A DNA stretch of 64,000 nt, taken from assembly GCF_029760955.1 (NCBI RefSeq), contig NZ_CP121682.1, positions 5,332,001 to 5,396,000 on the forward strand, given 5' to 3'. Below, piece after piece: positions 8,873-17,283 of the stretch. Source of the DNA: Streptomyces cathayae (GTDB lineage Bacteria; Actinomycetota; Actinomycetes; Streptomycetales; Streptomycetaceae). A program made the translations under genes and the position numbers. A model generated the notes under the pieces. The model was not told the DNA's origin, did not search any database, and saw only the letters and a list, made by a program, of their open reading frames with translations. Positions within the stretch are counted from its first letter, which is position 1, and every line of letters starts with the position of its first letter.

Positions 8873-9193
8873 GTGTACGCCATCGTGCGCAGCGGTGGCC
8901 GCCAGCACAAGGTTGCTGTCGGTGACATCGTTGAGGTTGACAAGATTTCCACGGGCAAGGTCGGCGACACGGTCGAGCTCTCGACCCTGCTCGTCGTCGA
9001 CGGCGACGCCGTGACCAGCGACCCGTGGGTGCTGGCCGGCATCAAGGTCCAGGCCGAGATCGTGGACCACCACAAGGGCCAGAAGATCGACATTCTGCGC
9101 TACAAGAACAAGACCGGCTACCGCCGTCGTCAGGGCCACCGCCAGCAGTACACGGCGATCAAGGTCACTGAGATCCCCGCGGCTGCGAAGTAA
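8873..9193 (+). CDS. rplU: 50S ribosomal protein L21
   Basis: A 106-aa large-subunit ribosomal protein. The GTG at 8873 yields [14 protein letters not shown], the invariant N-terminus of L21, and the [14 protein letters not shown] basic segment contacts 23S rRNA. The longer frame from 8729 lies in the leader and is rejected. Followed after 14 bp by rpmA, the conserved L21-L27-Obg order. Confidence 0.98.
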   Translation: MYAIVRSGGRQHKVAVGDIVEVDKISTGKVGDTVELSTLLVVDGDAVTSDPWVLAGIKVQAEIVDHHKGQKIDILRYKNKTGYRRRQGHRQQYTAIKVTEIPAAAK

Positions 9194-9207
9194 GGGACTG
9201 AGGAGAG

Positions 9208-9462
9208 ATGGCACACAAGAAGGGCGCATCGTCCACCCGGAACGGTCGCGACTCCAATGCCCAGCGGCTCGGCGTGAAGCGCTTCGGCGGTCAGGTCGTC
9301 AACGCGGGTGAGATCCTCGTCCGCCAGCGCGGCACCCACTTCCACCCCGGCGCCGGCGTCGGCCGTGGTGGCGACGACACGCTGTTCGCGCTGCAGGCAG
9401 GTTCGGTGCAGTTCGGCACCAGCCGCGGCCGCAACGTCGTGAACATCGTTCCGGTCGCCTGA
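9208..9462 (+). CDS. rpmA: 50S ribosomal protein L27
   Basis: An 84-aa protein beginning [16 protein letters not shown], whose N-terminal tail reaches toward the peptidyl-transferase centre. No Firmicute-type cleavable N-terminal extension is present. GAGGAGAG sits just before the ATG. Co-transcribed with rplU; a terminator cassette separates it from obg. Confidence 0.98.
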   Translation: MAHKKGASSTRNGRDSNAQRLGVKRFGGQVVNAGEILVRQRGTHFHPGAGVGRGGDDTLFALQAGSVQFGTSRGRNVVNIVPVA

Positions 9463-9463
9463 T

Positions 9464-9539
9464 CGGAAGCTTTCGCGAGGCGGACCTCACTTCCCCGGCG
9501 GGAAGGTGGGTCCGCCTTTCGCGTGTTGACCAGGAAACA
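9464..9539. repeat. Terminator cassette, copy B
   Basis: Second copy of the block at 5875-5949: the same CGGAAGCTTTCGCG lead, an 18-bp stem (9478-9495 with 9500-9517, two mismatches and one G-T pair), then CCTTTCGCGTG and GACCAGGAAAC. It lies between rpmA and obg and probably ends the L21-L27 transcript. Confidence 0.75.
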
Positions 9540-9579
9540 CGTACACACGTACACCGCACTGTCTCTGGAGGCACCCCCC

Positions 9580-11016
9580 ATGACCACCTTCGTGGACCGC
9601 GTCGAACTGCATGTCGCCGCGGGTAACGGAGGCCACGGCTGTGCCTCCGTCCACCGTGAGAAGTTCAAGCCGCTGGGCGGACCGGACGGCGGGAACGGCG
9701 GGCGGGGCGGCGATGTCATCCTGACCGTCGACCAGTCCGTGACCACGCTCCTCGAGTACCACCACTCCCCGCACCGCAAGGCCACCAACGGCAAGCCCGG
9801 CGAGGGCGGCCACCGCAGCGGCAAGGAGGGCCAGGACCTGGTCCTGCCGGTGCCGGACGGGACCGTCGTCCTCGACAAGGCGGGCAACGTGCTCGCCGAC
9901 CTGGTCGGGAACGGGACCTCGTACGTCGCCGCCCAGGGTGGCCGGGGCGGGCTCGGGAACGCCGCCCTCGCCTCCGCCCGGCGCAAGGCGCCCGGGTTCG
10001 CGCTGCTCGGTGTGCCGGGAGACCTGCGGGACATCGTCCTGGAGCTGAAGACCGTCGCCGACGTGGCGCTGGTCGGCTATCCGAGCGCGGGGAAGTCCTC
10101 GCTGATCTCCGTGCTCTCCGCGGCCAAGCCCAAGATCGCCGACTACCCGTTCACCACCCTCGTGCCCAACCTGGGCGTGGTCACCGCCGGGTCGACCGTC
10201 TACACCATCGCCGACGTGCCGGGGCTGATCCCGGGCGCCAGCCAGGGCAAGGGCCTGGGGCTCGAGTTCCTGCGGCACGTGGAGCGGTGCAGCGTGCTCG
10301 TGCACGTGCTGGACACCGCGACGCTGGAGTCGGACCGCGACCCCCTCTCCGACCTCGACATCATCGAGGAGGAGCTGCGGCAGTACGGCGGCCTCGACGA
10401 CCGTCCCCGCATCGTCGTCCTCAACAAGACCGACGTACCGGACGGCAAGGACCTCGCCGAGATGGTCCGGCCCGACCTGGAGGCGCGCGGCTACCGCGTC
10501 TTCGAGGTGTCCGCCGTCGCCCACCTCGGGCTGCGGGAACTGTCGTTCGCGCTCGCCGAGGCGGTGGCCCAGGCACGGGCCGCCAGGCCGCAGGAGGAGG
10601 CGACCCGCATCGTCATCCGGCCCAAGGCCGTGGACGACTCCGGGTTCACCGTCACCCGCGAGGACGACGGGCTGTTCCGGGTGCGCGGCGAGAAGCCCGA
10701 ACGCTGGGTCCGCCAGACCGACTTCAACAACGACGAGGCCGTCGGCTACCTCGCCGACCGGCTCAACCGGGTCGGTGTGGAAGGCGCGCTGGTGAAGGCC
10801 GGTGCCCGGTCCGGCGACGGTGTCGCCATCGGCCCCGAGGACAACGCGGTCGTCTTCGACTGGGAGCCGACGCTGACCGCCGGTGCGGAGATGCTCGGCC
10901 GGCGCGGCGAGGACCACCGCCTGGAGGCGCCCCGCCCGGCTGCCCAGCGACGCCGCGAGCGGCAGGCCGAACGGGACGAGTCCGAGCAGGAGTACGACGA
11001 CTTCAAGCCGTTCTAG
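9580..11016 (+). CDS. obg: Obg/CgtA ribosome-associated GTPase
   Basis: A 478-aa essential GTPase for 50S maturation and, in Streptomyces, linked to onset of sporulation. The glycine-rich Obg fold fills residues 1-158. The G domain follows with P-loop [16 protein letters not shown] (G3) and LNKTD (G4). The C-terminal third is the OCT domain seen in Gram-positive Obg proteins, ending in an acidic/charged tail. Start [10 protein letters not shown] follows a TGGAGG RBS; the in-frame upstream start would put a leader in the terminator cassette. Confidence 0.97.
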   Translation: MTTFVDRVELHVAAGNGGHGCASVHREKFKPLGGPDGGNGGRGGDVILTVDQSVTTLLEYHHSPHRKATNGKPGEGGHRSGKEGQDLVLPVPDGTVVLDKAGNVLADLVGNGTSYVAAQGGRGGLGNAALASARRKAPGFALLGVPGDLRDIVLELKTVADVALVGYPSAGKSSLISVLSAAKPKIADYPFTTLVPNLGVVTAGSTVYTIADVPGLIPGASQGKGLGLEFLRHVERCSVLVHVLDTATLESDRDPLSDLDIIEEELRQYGGLDDRPRIVVLNKTDVPDGKDLAEMVRPDLEARGYRVFEVSAVAHLGLRELSFALAEAVAQARAARPQEEATRIVIRPKAVDDSGFTVTREDDGLFRVRGEKPERWVRQTDFNNDEAVGYLADRLNRVGVEGALVKAGARSGDGVAIGPEDNAVVFDWEPTLTAGAEMLGRRGEDHRLEAPRPAAQRRRERQAERDESEQEYDDFKPF

Positions 11017-11039
11017 GCCGGACGGGCCCCAGCGCCTGT

Positions 11040-11077
11040 CGTGTGGAGCGTGCCGGGCCCGCGGCACGCTCCACACG
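11040..11077 (+). terminator. obg terminator
   Basis: A perfect 16-bp stem (11040-11055 with 11062-11077) and 6-nt loop, 24 nt after the obg stop. A remnant of another gene begins immediately after it. Confidence 0.8.
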
Positions 11078-11315
11078 GATCACGGCGACCGGCCCCGTCG
11101 TTCGCCGGGGCACCGCCTGGGCCAGGCCCGCCCACGGGCACAGCGTCCACGTCGACGTGCGCGGCCTGCGCCCCGACACCCGGTACTGGTACCGCTTCCG
11201 CGCCGAAGGGCAGCTCTCGCGCACCGGTCGCACCCGCACCGCGCCCCCGGCGCACAGCACGGGCGGCAGTCTGCGGGTCGCGCTCGCCTCCTGCCAGAAC
11301 TGGCAGCACGGCTCC
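11078..11315 (+). pseudogene. PhoD-like phosphatase remnant, N-terminal part
   Basis: The + frame reads as the Fn3-like N-terminal domain of PhoD alkaline phosphatases: HVDVRGLRPDTRYWYRF, then GRTRTAP, then LRVALASCQNWQHG, the start of the metallophosphatase domain. The signal peptide and first ~80 residues are missing, and reading stops at the left end of an IS605-type element. Its C-terminal end reappears at 12745, but the whole catalytic domain is gone. The family assignment is from remembered motifs, not a search. Confidence 0.65.
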
Positions 11316-11464
11316 CAGGACTCATTCGCCGGGCGCCGGCGTTCACGCCGGTGGTGAAGCGAATCCGGTGGTTGCGGCGCGGAGCGTCGCCGGATCGTTC
11401 CGGCGGAGCCGGAATTCGGCCGACCCGCCCCGGACTGTCGGTGACTGCTGCTAGCGTCCGGATC

Positions 11465-12700
11465 ATGCAGCTTCGGTATGCCTTCCGCCTCGACCCGTCA
11501 CCCGGTCAGCGTGGTGCGCTGGCCCGGGCGTTCGGGTGTGCGCGGGTGGTGTACAACGACGCGATCGCGGCCCGGGAGCGGGCCCGGGCGGCCGACCGGC
11601 CGTTTCCCACCGCCGGGGTGCTGTCCAGGACGCTGGTCACCGAGGCGAAGAAGACCCCTGAGCGGCACTGGCTGGGCGAGGTCTCGGCGGTGGTGCTGCA
11701 ACAGGCGCTGCGGGACGTGGAGGCCGCCTACCGCAACTTCTTCGCCTCCCTCACAGGCGAGCGCAAGGGCCCGAGGCTGGGCGCGCCGAGGTTCAAGTCG
11801 CGCAAGGACCACCGGCAGGCGATCCGGTTCACCGCGAACGCCCGCTGGAGGATCACCCCTGCCGGGCGGCTGAGCCTGCCGAAGATCGGCGAGGTACGGG
11901 TCAGGTGGTCCCGGACCCTGCCGTGCGTGCCGTCCTCCGTCACCGTGGTCAAGGACGCGGCCGGGCGGTACTTCGCCTCCTTCGTCGTCGACACCGACCC
12001 GGACGCCGACCTGTCGCGGATGCCCGCGAGCGACCGGGCCGTGGGCATCGACCTCGGCCTGGTCCACTTCGCCGTGCTGTCCGACGGCACAAAGATCGAC
12101 TCCCCGCGGTTTTTGCGCCGCGCGGAGAAGAAACTCAAGAAGGCCCAGCGGGAGCTGTCCCGCAAGCAGAAGGGCTCCAGCAACCGGGAGAAGGCCCGCC
12201 GGAAGGTCGCCCGCGCGCATGCGCGGGTGGCCGACGCGCGTCGCGAGTTCCACCATCAACTGTCCACCCAGCTGATCCGTGAGAACCAAACGGTCGCGGT
12301 GGAGGACCTGGCGGTGAGCGGACTGGCGCGCACCCGGCTGGCCAAGAGTGTGCACGACGCGGGATGGTCCCAGTTCGTGCACATGCTCGCCTACAAGGCC
12401 CGGCGTTATGGGCGGACTTTCGTCAAGGTCGGCCGGTTCGAGCCCACCAGCCAGGTGTGCTCGGCCTGCGGCCACCGGGACGGGCCCAAGCCCCTGCACG
12501 TGCGGGAATGGACCTGCACGGTCTGCGGCACGGTCCACGACCGGGATCACAACGCCGCGAAGAACGTCAAGGCCGCCGGACTGGCGGTGACAGCCTGCGG
12601 AGCGCCGGTAAGACCAGAACCCGTTCTGGCGCGGTGTGAAGAAACAGGAAGCCATGGAATCCCCACGAAAACCGTGCCGTGTAGCGGCACGGCAACGTGA
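11465..12700 (+). CDS. tnpB: TnpB, RNA-guided nuclease of IS605 family
   Basis: A 411-aa OrfB_IS605/TnpB protein, the size of ISDra2 TnpB. RuvC residues are intact: D196 in GIDLGL, E280 in VAVEDL, D361 in HDRDHNA. The zinc ribbon CSACG...CTVCG lies between the last two. Such proteins cut DNA guided by an omega RNA made from the element's 3' end. TAGCGT lies 7 nt upstream of the ATG, suggesting a leaderless message. The ORF ends 44 nt before the element's right end, so its 3' coding part overlaps the omega RNA. It lacks a TnpA of its own; the TnpA at 57151 could act in trans. Confidence 0.93.
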   Translation: MQLRYAFRLDPSPGQRGALARAFGCARVVYNDAIAARERARAADRPFPTAGVLSRTLVTEAKKTPERHWLGEVSAVVLQQALRDVEAAYRNFFASLTGERKGPRLGAPRFKSRKDHRQAIRFTANARWRITPAGRLSLPKIGEVRVRWSRTLPCVPSSVTVVKDAAGRYFASFVVDTDPDADLSRMPASDRAVGIDLGLVHFAVLSDGTKIDSPRFLRRAEKKLKKAQRELSRKQKGSSNREKARRKVARAHARVADARREFHHQLSTQLIRENQTVAVEDLAVSGLARTRLAKSVHDAGWSQFVHMLAYKARRYGRTFVKVGRFEPTSQVCSACGHRDGPKPLHVREWTCTVCGTVHDRDHNAAKNVKAAGLAVTACGAPVRPEPVLARCEETGSHGIPTKTVPCSGTAT

Positions 12701-12744
12701 AGGAAGGCCAGAATCCTCGGGCCTCAGCCCGAGGAGCAAGTCAA
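12575..12744 (+). ncRNA. Candidate omega RNA of copy 1
   Basis: The segment aligns with the 3' ends of the other two copies (17710-17856, 58711-58856). It contains CCAGAAC/GTTCTGG, CCGTGCCG/CGGCACGG and the terminal CCTCGGGC/GCCCGAGG hairpins and ends in GTCAA. The guide would be the DNA just outside, beginning CACCTGTTCG at 12745. Extent at the 5' side is a guess. Confidence 0.6.
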
Positions 12745-12882
12745 CACCTGTTCGACGTGCGCCGCGAGGGCATCGACGCACGGGTGCGGGTGGTGGACAC
12801 CGTGGTGCGGCCGCAGGCCGCACCACGCACGCTGGCCCGGCTGCGGGTGGAGGCGGGCCGCCCCGGCGTCCACCTGGTGTGA
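12745..12882 (+). pseudogene. PhoD-like phosphatase remnant, C-terminal part
   Basis: Directly after the element the + frame reads HLFDVRREGIDARVRVVDT and ends at TGA 12882. This matches the C-terminal region of PhoD-like enzymes (a VDTVVRP segment followed by a LRVEAGRPG tail). Together with the fragment ending at 11315 it shows a gene that lost its ~400-residue centre. Confidence 0.6.
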
Positions 12883-13323
12883 CCGCCGGCCGCCGTCCCG
12901 CTCCGTCGATACCGGGAAACCGCCGGATCTTCATATGGAATTCCTCCGCAAAGAGCGGGCGGACCAGCCGAATTTCGGGTTGTCGGGCGCTTCATCCTTT
13001 GTGGTGCTCCCGAGTATGAAGAAAGGGCACGGTCCCTCCTCCGGAGGGTGAAGTTCCGCGGTCCCCGGTCCGGGGCGCGGCCGCCGGCCGCGCCCCGGAC
13101 CGCCGCCGTGCCCGCCCAGGACACCCACTGAGACAGGCCGGTGACCTGTGCAGTTACTCACAACGATTTCCGGGGCGTTCGGGGAACCAGTGTCAACGAC
13201 CTGGGGGTCACAGGTGAATGACAGGTGGCGCGTACATATGCGCTGGAGGTCGCTCACCTTGCATTGCGGTAACCACAAGTGGGACCATTTTGCAGTTCCC
13301 TGATGCCCCGAGGTAGGTCACCT
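12883..13323. other. Intergenic region before the CDP-ribitol gene
   Basis: No gene is supported in these 441 bases. They hold a long inverted repeat at 13067-13101 and, near 13206-13225, closely spaced copies of a TCACAGGTGA/TGACAGGT motif that could be regulator sites. The promoter of the downstream gene must lie here; I see no convincing -35/-10 pair. Confidence 0.5.
13067..13101. terminator. Long perfect inverted repeat
   Basis: Seventeen bases (13067-13083) are the exact reverse complement of 13085-13101 with a single C between, giving a G/C hairpin of about 15 bp once a loop forms. It is probably the old terminator of the decayed phosphatase gene. Confidence 0.55.
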
Positions 13324-14820
13324 GTGTCACAGCACATAGCCAAGCCCCGTACCACCGCAGTGATCCTGGCCGGTGGCACCGGCCAGCGGGTGGGTCTGTC
13401 GATCCCCAAGCAACTGCTGAAGATCGCCGGCAAGGCAGTCATCGAGCACACCCTGACCACTTTCGAGAACGCCGACTCGATCGACGACATCATCGTGCTG
13501 ATGGCGCCGGGCTACGTGCCCGACGTCGAGAAGATCGTGGCCAAGGCCGGTTTCACGAAGGTCACCCGGGTCATCGAGGGCGGCTCGACACGGAACGAGA
13601 CCACCGAGCGGGCCATCTCGGCCCTCGGTGAGGGCCTGGCCGAGGGGGAGGACCGCAACGTCCTCTTCCACGACGCGGTCCGCCCCCTGCTGTCACAGCG
13701 TGTCATCGACGACTGCGTGAGCGCCCTGGAGCGCTACCAGGCCGTCGACGTGGCCATCCCGTCCGCGGACACCATCATCGTCACACGGACGCACGGCGAC
13801 GACGGCGAGTTCATCACCGAGATCCCGGACCGCTCCCGGCTGCGCCGCGGCCAGACCCCGCAGGCCTTCAAGCTGTCCACGATCCGCCACGCCTACGAGG
13901 TCGCCGCCGGCGATCCCAACTTCCAGGCCACGGACGACTGCTCCGTCGTGCTCAAGTACCTGCCCGACGTGCCGATCCACGTCGTCGCGGGTGACGAGTA
14001 CAACATGAAGGTCACCCAGCCCGTCGACGTCTTCATCGCCGACAAGCTGTTCCAGCTCGCCTCCACGGCGGTGCCCGAGCAGATCGGCGAGGAGGCCTAC
14101 CGCGAACTGCTCACCGGCAGGACCCTCGTGGTCTTCGGCGGTTCCTACGGCATCGGCAAGGACATCTGCGACCTCGCCGAGTCCTACGGCGCCACCGTGT
14201 ACCCGCTCGGGCGGTCCACCACCGGCACCCACGTCGAGAACCCGGAGGAGGTCGACGACGCGCTGTCCAAGGCGTACGCGGAGACCGGCCGCATCGACTA
14301 CGTCGTCAACACGGCCGGCGTGCTGCGCATCGGGAAGCTGGCCGAGACCGACAACGCCACCATCGAGGAGGCGCTGAAGGTCAACTACCTGGCCCCGGTG
14401 CAGATCGCCCGGTCCGCGTACAAGTACCTCGCCGAGACGAAGGGACAGCTGCTGCTCTACACCTCCAGCAGCTACACCCGCGGACGCGCCGAGTACAGCC
14501 TCTACTCCTCGACCAAGGCCGCGATGGTGAACCTCACCCAGGCCCTGTCCGACGAGTGGGCCGGCGACGGTGTCCGGGTCAACTGCGTCAACCCGGAGCG
14601 CACCGCCACGCCGATGCGCACCAAGGCTTTCGGGCAGGAGCCCGCGGGCAGCCTGCTGTCCTCCGAGGCGGTCGCCCGCACCTCCCTGGACGTGCTGCTC
14701 TCCGAGCTCACCGGCCATGTCATCGACGTACGGCAGCAGGACCCGACCGCGGGCGCGGCCCGTGCCACCGGATTCGAGCAGGCACTCGCGTCGGTCCTGG
14801 ATCGTCAGGACGGCGTGTAA
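13324..14820 (+). CDS. Bifunctional CDP-ribitol synthase: IspD/TarI-like cytidylyltransferase fused to SDR reductase
   Basis: A 498-aa fusion. Residues ~8-240 are an IspD/TarI-type cytidylyltransferase (VILAGGTGQRVG, FHDAVRPLL, RGQTPQAF). Residues ~265-498 are a short-chain reductase (VVFGGSYGIGKD for NAD(P), YTSSSY and the catalytic YSSTK). The same order occurs in Haemophilus Acs1/Bcs1, which reduces ribulose-5-phosphate and makes CDP-ribitol. Here it probably supplies CDP-ribitol or a related CDP-polyol to the TagF-like proteins downstream. GTG 13324 gives VSQHIAKPRTT with AGGTAGG upstream. The substrate is inferred from the fusion and neighbours. Confidence 0.85.
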   Translation: MSQHIAKPRTTAVILAGGTGQRVGLSIPKQLLKIAGKAVIEHTLTTFENADSIDDIIVLMAPGYVPDVEKIVAKAGFTKVTRVIEGGSTRNETTERAISALGEGLAEGEDRNVLFHDAVRPLLSQRVIDDCVSALERYQAVDVAIPSADTIIVTRTHGDDGEFITEIPDRSRLRRGQTPQAFKLSTIRHAYEVAAGDPNFQATDDCSVVLKYLPDVPIHVVAGDEYNMKVTQPVDVFIADKLFQLASTAVPEQIGEEAYRELLTGRTLVVFGGSYGIGKDICDLAESYGATVYPLGRSTTGTHVENPEEVDDALSKAYAETGRIDYVVNTAGVLRIGKLAETDNATIEEALKVNYLAPVQIARSAYKYLAETKGQLLLYTSSSYTRGRAEYSLYSSTKAAMVNLTQALSDEWAGDGVRVNCVNPERTATPMRTKAFGQEPAGSLLSSEAVARTSLDVLLSELTGHVIDVRQQDPTAGAARATGFEQALASVLDRQDGV

Positions 14821-14846
14821 TAATCGGCGGCACATAAAATTCGTCA

Positions 14847-14911
14847 ATTCAGGCCTCTGTGACTCTCCCGCTCACGCAGTTCGCGTGTGGGTGTATCGCG
14901 GGGGCCTGAAT
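14847..14911 (+). promoter_or_regulatory. Inverted repeat in the leader of the TagF-like gene
   Basis: ATTCAGGCC (14847-14855) is the exact reverse complement of GGCCTGAAT (14903-14911), with 47 nt between. It lies in the 162-bp gap between two functionally linked genes and could be a terminator, attenuator or processing site. Confidence 0.4.
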
Positions 14912-14982
14912 CCGTCACCCACACTTATCCACTATCTACAGGCGCAAACCGGCACTGACCCCCACAAGAGCAGGTTTATCCG

Positions 14983-17091
14983 TTGATATCCACCGCTATT
15001 CGCGTCGCCCGGGTGGGCAGCGCGGCCGAACTGGCCGCGGCGGTCCTCATGATGCTGGCCTTTCCCTGCCTCATGCTGGCCGCGCTCGTCCCGAGCGTCC
15101 CCGCCTTCGCGGCGGCAGCCGCCGTGACGTACCTGGCGGACCACTATCTGCACCACAAGGGCAGCTATCTGGTCAGCCGTCTCAGCAAGGTGCGGGCGGG
15201 CCTGTCGATCCGCTTCCTGATCCGGCAGTTGCTGCTGGTCCTGCTGCTGGCCCGGCTGTCGCTCGCGGACAACCTGATCTACTACGGGGCGATCGCCTGC
15301 TTCATCGCCTTCTACGGTCTTCAGGCCCCCCACGGCGCGTTGACCACACTGATCCGCAACCGCCGGCGCATGCCGGTGGCCACCCGCAACATCGACCTGG
15401 CCTCCCGCGTCCGCATCCCGGACGCGCCGCCGCGCATACTGCTGCACCGCGCCGCCGAGAAGATGCTCCACCTCGACCTCGCGGCGATCGTCGGCATACT
15501 GGCCGCCGTGGCGCTGGACTCGGCCGCCATCGGCTTCGTCGGCATCGGGAGCACAGTGCTCCTGGGCCTCCTGTACGTGCTGGCCCTGATGCCCTACGTG
15601 CGGGGCCGACGGATACCGCCGAACGCCGAGAAGGTGCTGGAAGCGGTCGACGGCTGGTTGAGCGACTACCGGCCGGAGACCGTGCTGTACTTCTCCGGCT
15701 CCAAGGACTCCGCCTACCAGGTCGACATGTGGCTGGAGACCATGGAACAGCTGGAGACCCGTCCGATGATCATACTACGTGAGCGGGCCATACTGAATAA
15801 CCTGGCCTCCACCACGGTCCCCGTCATCTGCGTGCCCGGAGGGGTGCACCTGATGAACCTGGACCTGTCCACGGTGCGCGTCGCGCTGTACGCGGCGAAC
15901 GTCGGCAAGAACATCCACCTGCTGCGCGTTCCCACCATGAAGCACGTCTTCATCGGCCACGGCGACAGCGACAAGATCGCCAGCGTGAACCCGTACAGCA
16001 AGGTCTACGACGAGGTGTGGACGGCGGGCCGCGCGGGCCGCGACCGCTACGCCATCGCCGACGTCGGCGTCCGCGACGAGGACATCGTCGAGGTCGGCCG
16101 CCCCCAGCTGGCCCCCATCGAGGGCGTCCGCGGCGAAACCGCCGACGGGCACCCTCCGACGGTCCTGTACGCCCCCACCTGGGAGGGCTGGGACGACAAC
16201 CCCGGCAACACCTCGCTCCTGCTGGCCGGTGAGAACATCGTGAGGCGGCTGCTCGCGGCCGACCCCGCGGTCCGGGTGCTCTACAAGCCGCACCCGTTCA
16301 CCGGAACCCGCAGCGCGCAGGCCGAGGCCGCCCACCAGCGGATCACCGCGCTGATCGAGGAGGTCAACGCCGAGCGCGCCGCCGACCCCCGCCACGCCGT
16401 GGACACGGAGGCCCGGGAGCGGGCCGCGGCCGAGCTGGCGCGCATCGAGGCCCGGCTGGACGAGCTGGCCGTCGGCACCGGTAGCGGCGACGAGGCCGAG
16501 GCCAGCCGTGACGGCCTGGCCGACGTGGCCCGGCACGAGGAGACCGCCCGGCTGCGCGCCGAATGGAACACCGCGTACTGGAGTTCCTTCCCCGACTGGG
16601 AGCACCGCGTCATCACGGGCCCCCGGCCGCGCCTGTACGACTGCTTCAACGTCTCCGACGCGATGGTCTCCGACATCTCCAGTGTCGTCTCCGACTTCAT
16701 CGCCAGCGGCAAGCCGTACGCGGTGACCGACTCCGCCGGGCTGGGGGCGGAGGAGTTCAAGCGGCAGAACACGGCGGTGCGCGCCGCGGTGATCCTCTCC
16801 CGCGACGCGGCCGGACTCGACGAGCTGCTCGCCGCCGTCCGGGAGCCGGAGAGCGATCCGCTGGCCGCGGAGCGGGTCGAGCTCAAGCGCTACCTGCTGG
16901 GCCCGGACGAGCCGAAGTCCATCGACCAGTTCAACGCCGCGGTGGGCCGACTCGCCCGGAAGGCCGAGACGCGCAACCTCGGCCAGGAGTCCCGGACCGC
17001 GGTCGGCGGACCGGACGTGGAGCCGGCGGACGCGCTGCCCGCGCGGGCGGCGTCGGTGACCGGCGAGACGGAGGGTGCCGGAGCGGGCTGA
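14983..17091 (+). CDS. TagF-like CDP-polyol glycerophosphotransferase family membrane protein
   Basis: A 702-aa protein. The first ~200 residues hold several hydrophobic segments. The C-terminal ~470 residues form a Glyphos_transf (TagF/TarF) domain: VLYAPTWEGWDDNPGNTS, LYKPHPF and VSDISSVVSDFIASGKPY match the donor-site motifs. The family moves glycerol- or ribitol-phosphate from CDP-linked donors onto teichoic-acid-type chains at the membrane. An Ala/Glu-rich insertion at ~450-510 is probably coiled coil. The TTG start has weak RBS support. The gene just upstream would provide its CDP-polyol donor; a paralogue lies at 18816-20939. Confidence 0.88.
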   Translation: MISTAIRVARVGSAAELAAAVLMMLAFPCLMLAALVPSVPAFAAAAAVTYLADHYLHHKGSYLVSRLSKVRAGLSIRFLIRQLLLVLLLARLSLADNLIYYGAIACFIAFYGLQAPHGALTTLIRNRRRMPVATRNIDLASRVRIPDAPPRILLHRAAEKMLHLDLAAIVGILAAVALDSAAIGFVGIGSTVLLGLLYVLALMPYVRGRRIPPNAEKVLEAVDGWLSDYRPETVLYFSGSKDSAYQVDMWLETMEQLETRPMIILRERAILNNLASTTVPVICVPGGVHLMNLDLSTVRVALYAANVGKNIHLLRVPTMKHVFIGHGDSDKIASVNPYSKVYDEVWTAGRAGRDRYAIADVGVRDEDIVEVGRPQLAPIEGVRGETADGHPPTVLYAPTWEGWDDNPGNTSLLLAGENIVRRLLAADPAVRVLYKPHPFTGTRSAQAEAAHQRITALIEEVNAERAADPRHAVDTEARERAAAELARIEARLDELAVGTGSGDEAEASRDGLADVARHEETARLRAEWNTAYWSSFPDWEHRVITGPRPRLYDCFNVSDAMVSDISSVVSDFIASGKPYAVTDSAGLGAEEFKRQNTAVRAAVILSRDAAGLDELLAAVREPESDPLAAERVELKRYLLGPDEPKSIDQFNAAVGRLARKAETRNLGQESRTAVGGPDVEPADALPARAASVTGETEGAGAG

Positions 17092-17121
17092 CCCGCTCCG
17101 GACACCCGTCCGGCACACGCA

Positions 17122-17160
17122 GGCTCGGCCCCCGAGGAGTTGCTCCTCGGGGGCCGAGCC
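17122..17160 (+). terminator. Terminator after the TagF-like gene
   Basis: A perfect 18-bp stem (17122-17139 with 17143-17160), loop TTG, followed by TTTCGCG. It lies 31 nt after the stop codon. Confidence 0.85.
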
Positions 17161-17216
17161 TTTCGCGTCGGCCTACGACCGCCCCGACTCTCTTGTGACA
17201 TGGGTCACTTGAGGGG

Positions 17217-17246
17217 GTGTTCGAGGCAACCCCTTTCCTCGAACAC
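17217..17246. promoter_or_regulatory. Perfect 10-bp inverted repeat before the glycosyltransferase
   Basis: GTGTTCGAGG (17217-17226) and CCTCGAACAC (17237-17246) are exact reverse complements with a 10-nt spacer. The position 37 bp upstream of the start, well separated from the previous terminator, suits an operator. No regulator can be named. Confidence 0.45.
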
Positions 17247-17283
17247 TCGTCTAGCGAGTAGCGAATGAGGAGATGCGAGGGGA

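Larger units (their letters stand above)
11316..12744 (+). mobile_element. IS605/IS1341-type tnpB element (copy 1)
   Basis: A 1.43-kb element with tnpB but no tnpA. Left end: 26 nt from 11316 align with the left end of the complete element at 57079, ending in the CCGGCG-TTCA-CGCCGG hairpin. Right end: AGAATC, the hairpin CCTCGGGC/GCCCGAGG, then AGCAAGTCAA finishing at 12744. No target duplication is visible, as expected for this family. It is embedded in phoD remnants; the flanking codons (11313-11315 and 12745 onward) are in the same frame. Boundaries come from alignment with the two other copies. Confidence 0.8.

Noticed and set aside
12883..13278. Short frames after the phoD remnant
   Set aside because: None has an RBS or protein-like text, and the long dyad at 13067 lies inside them.
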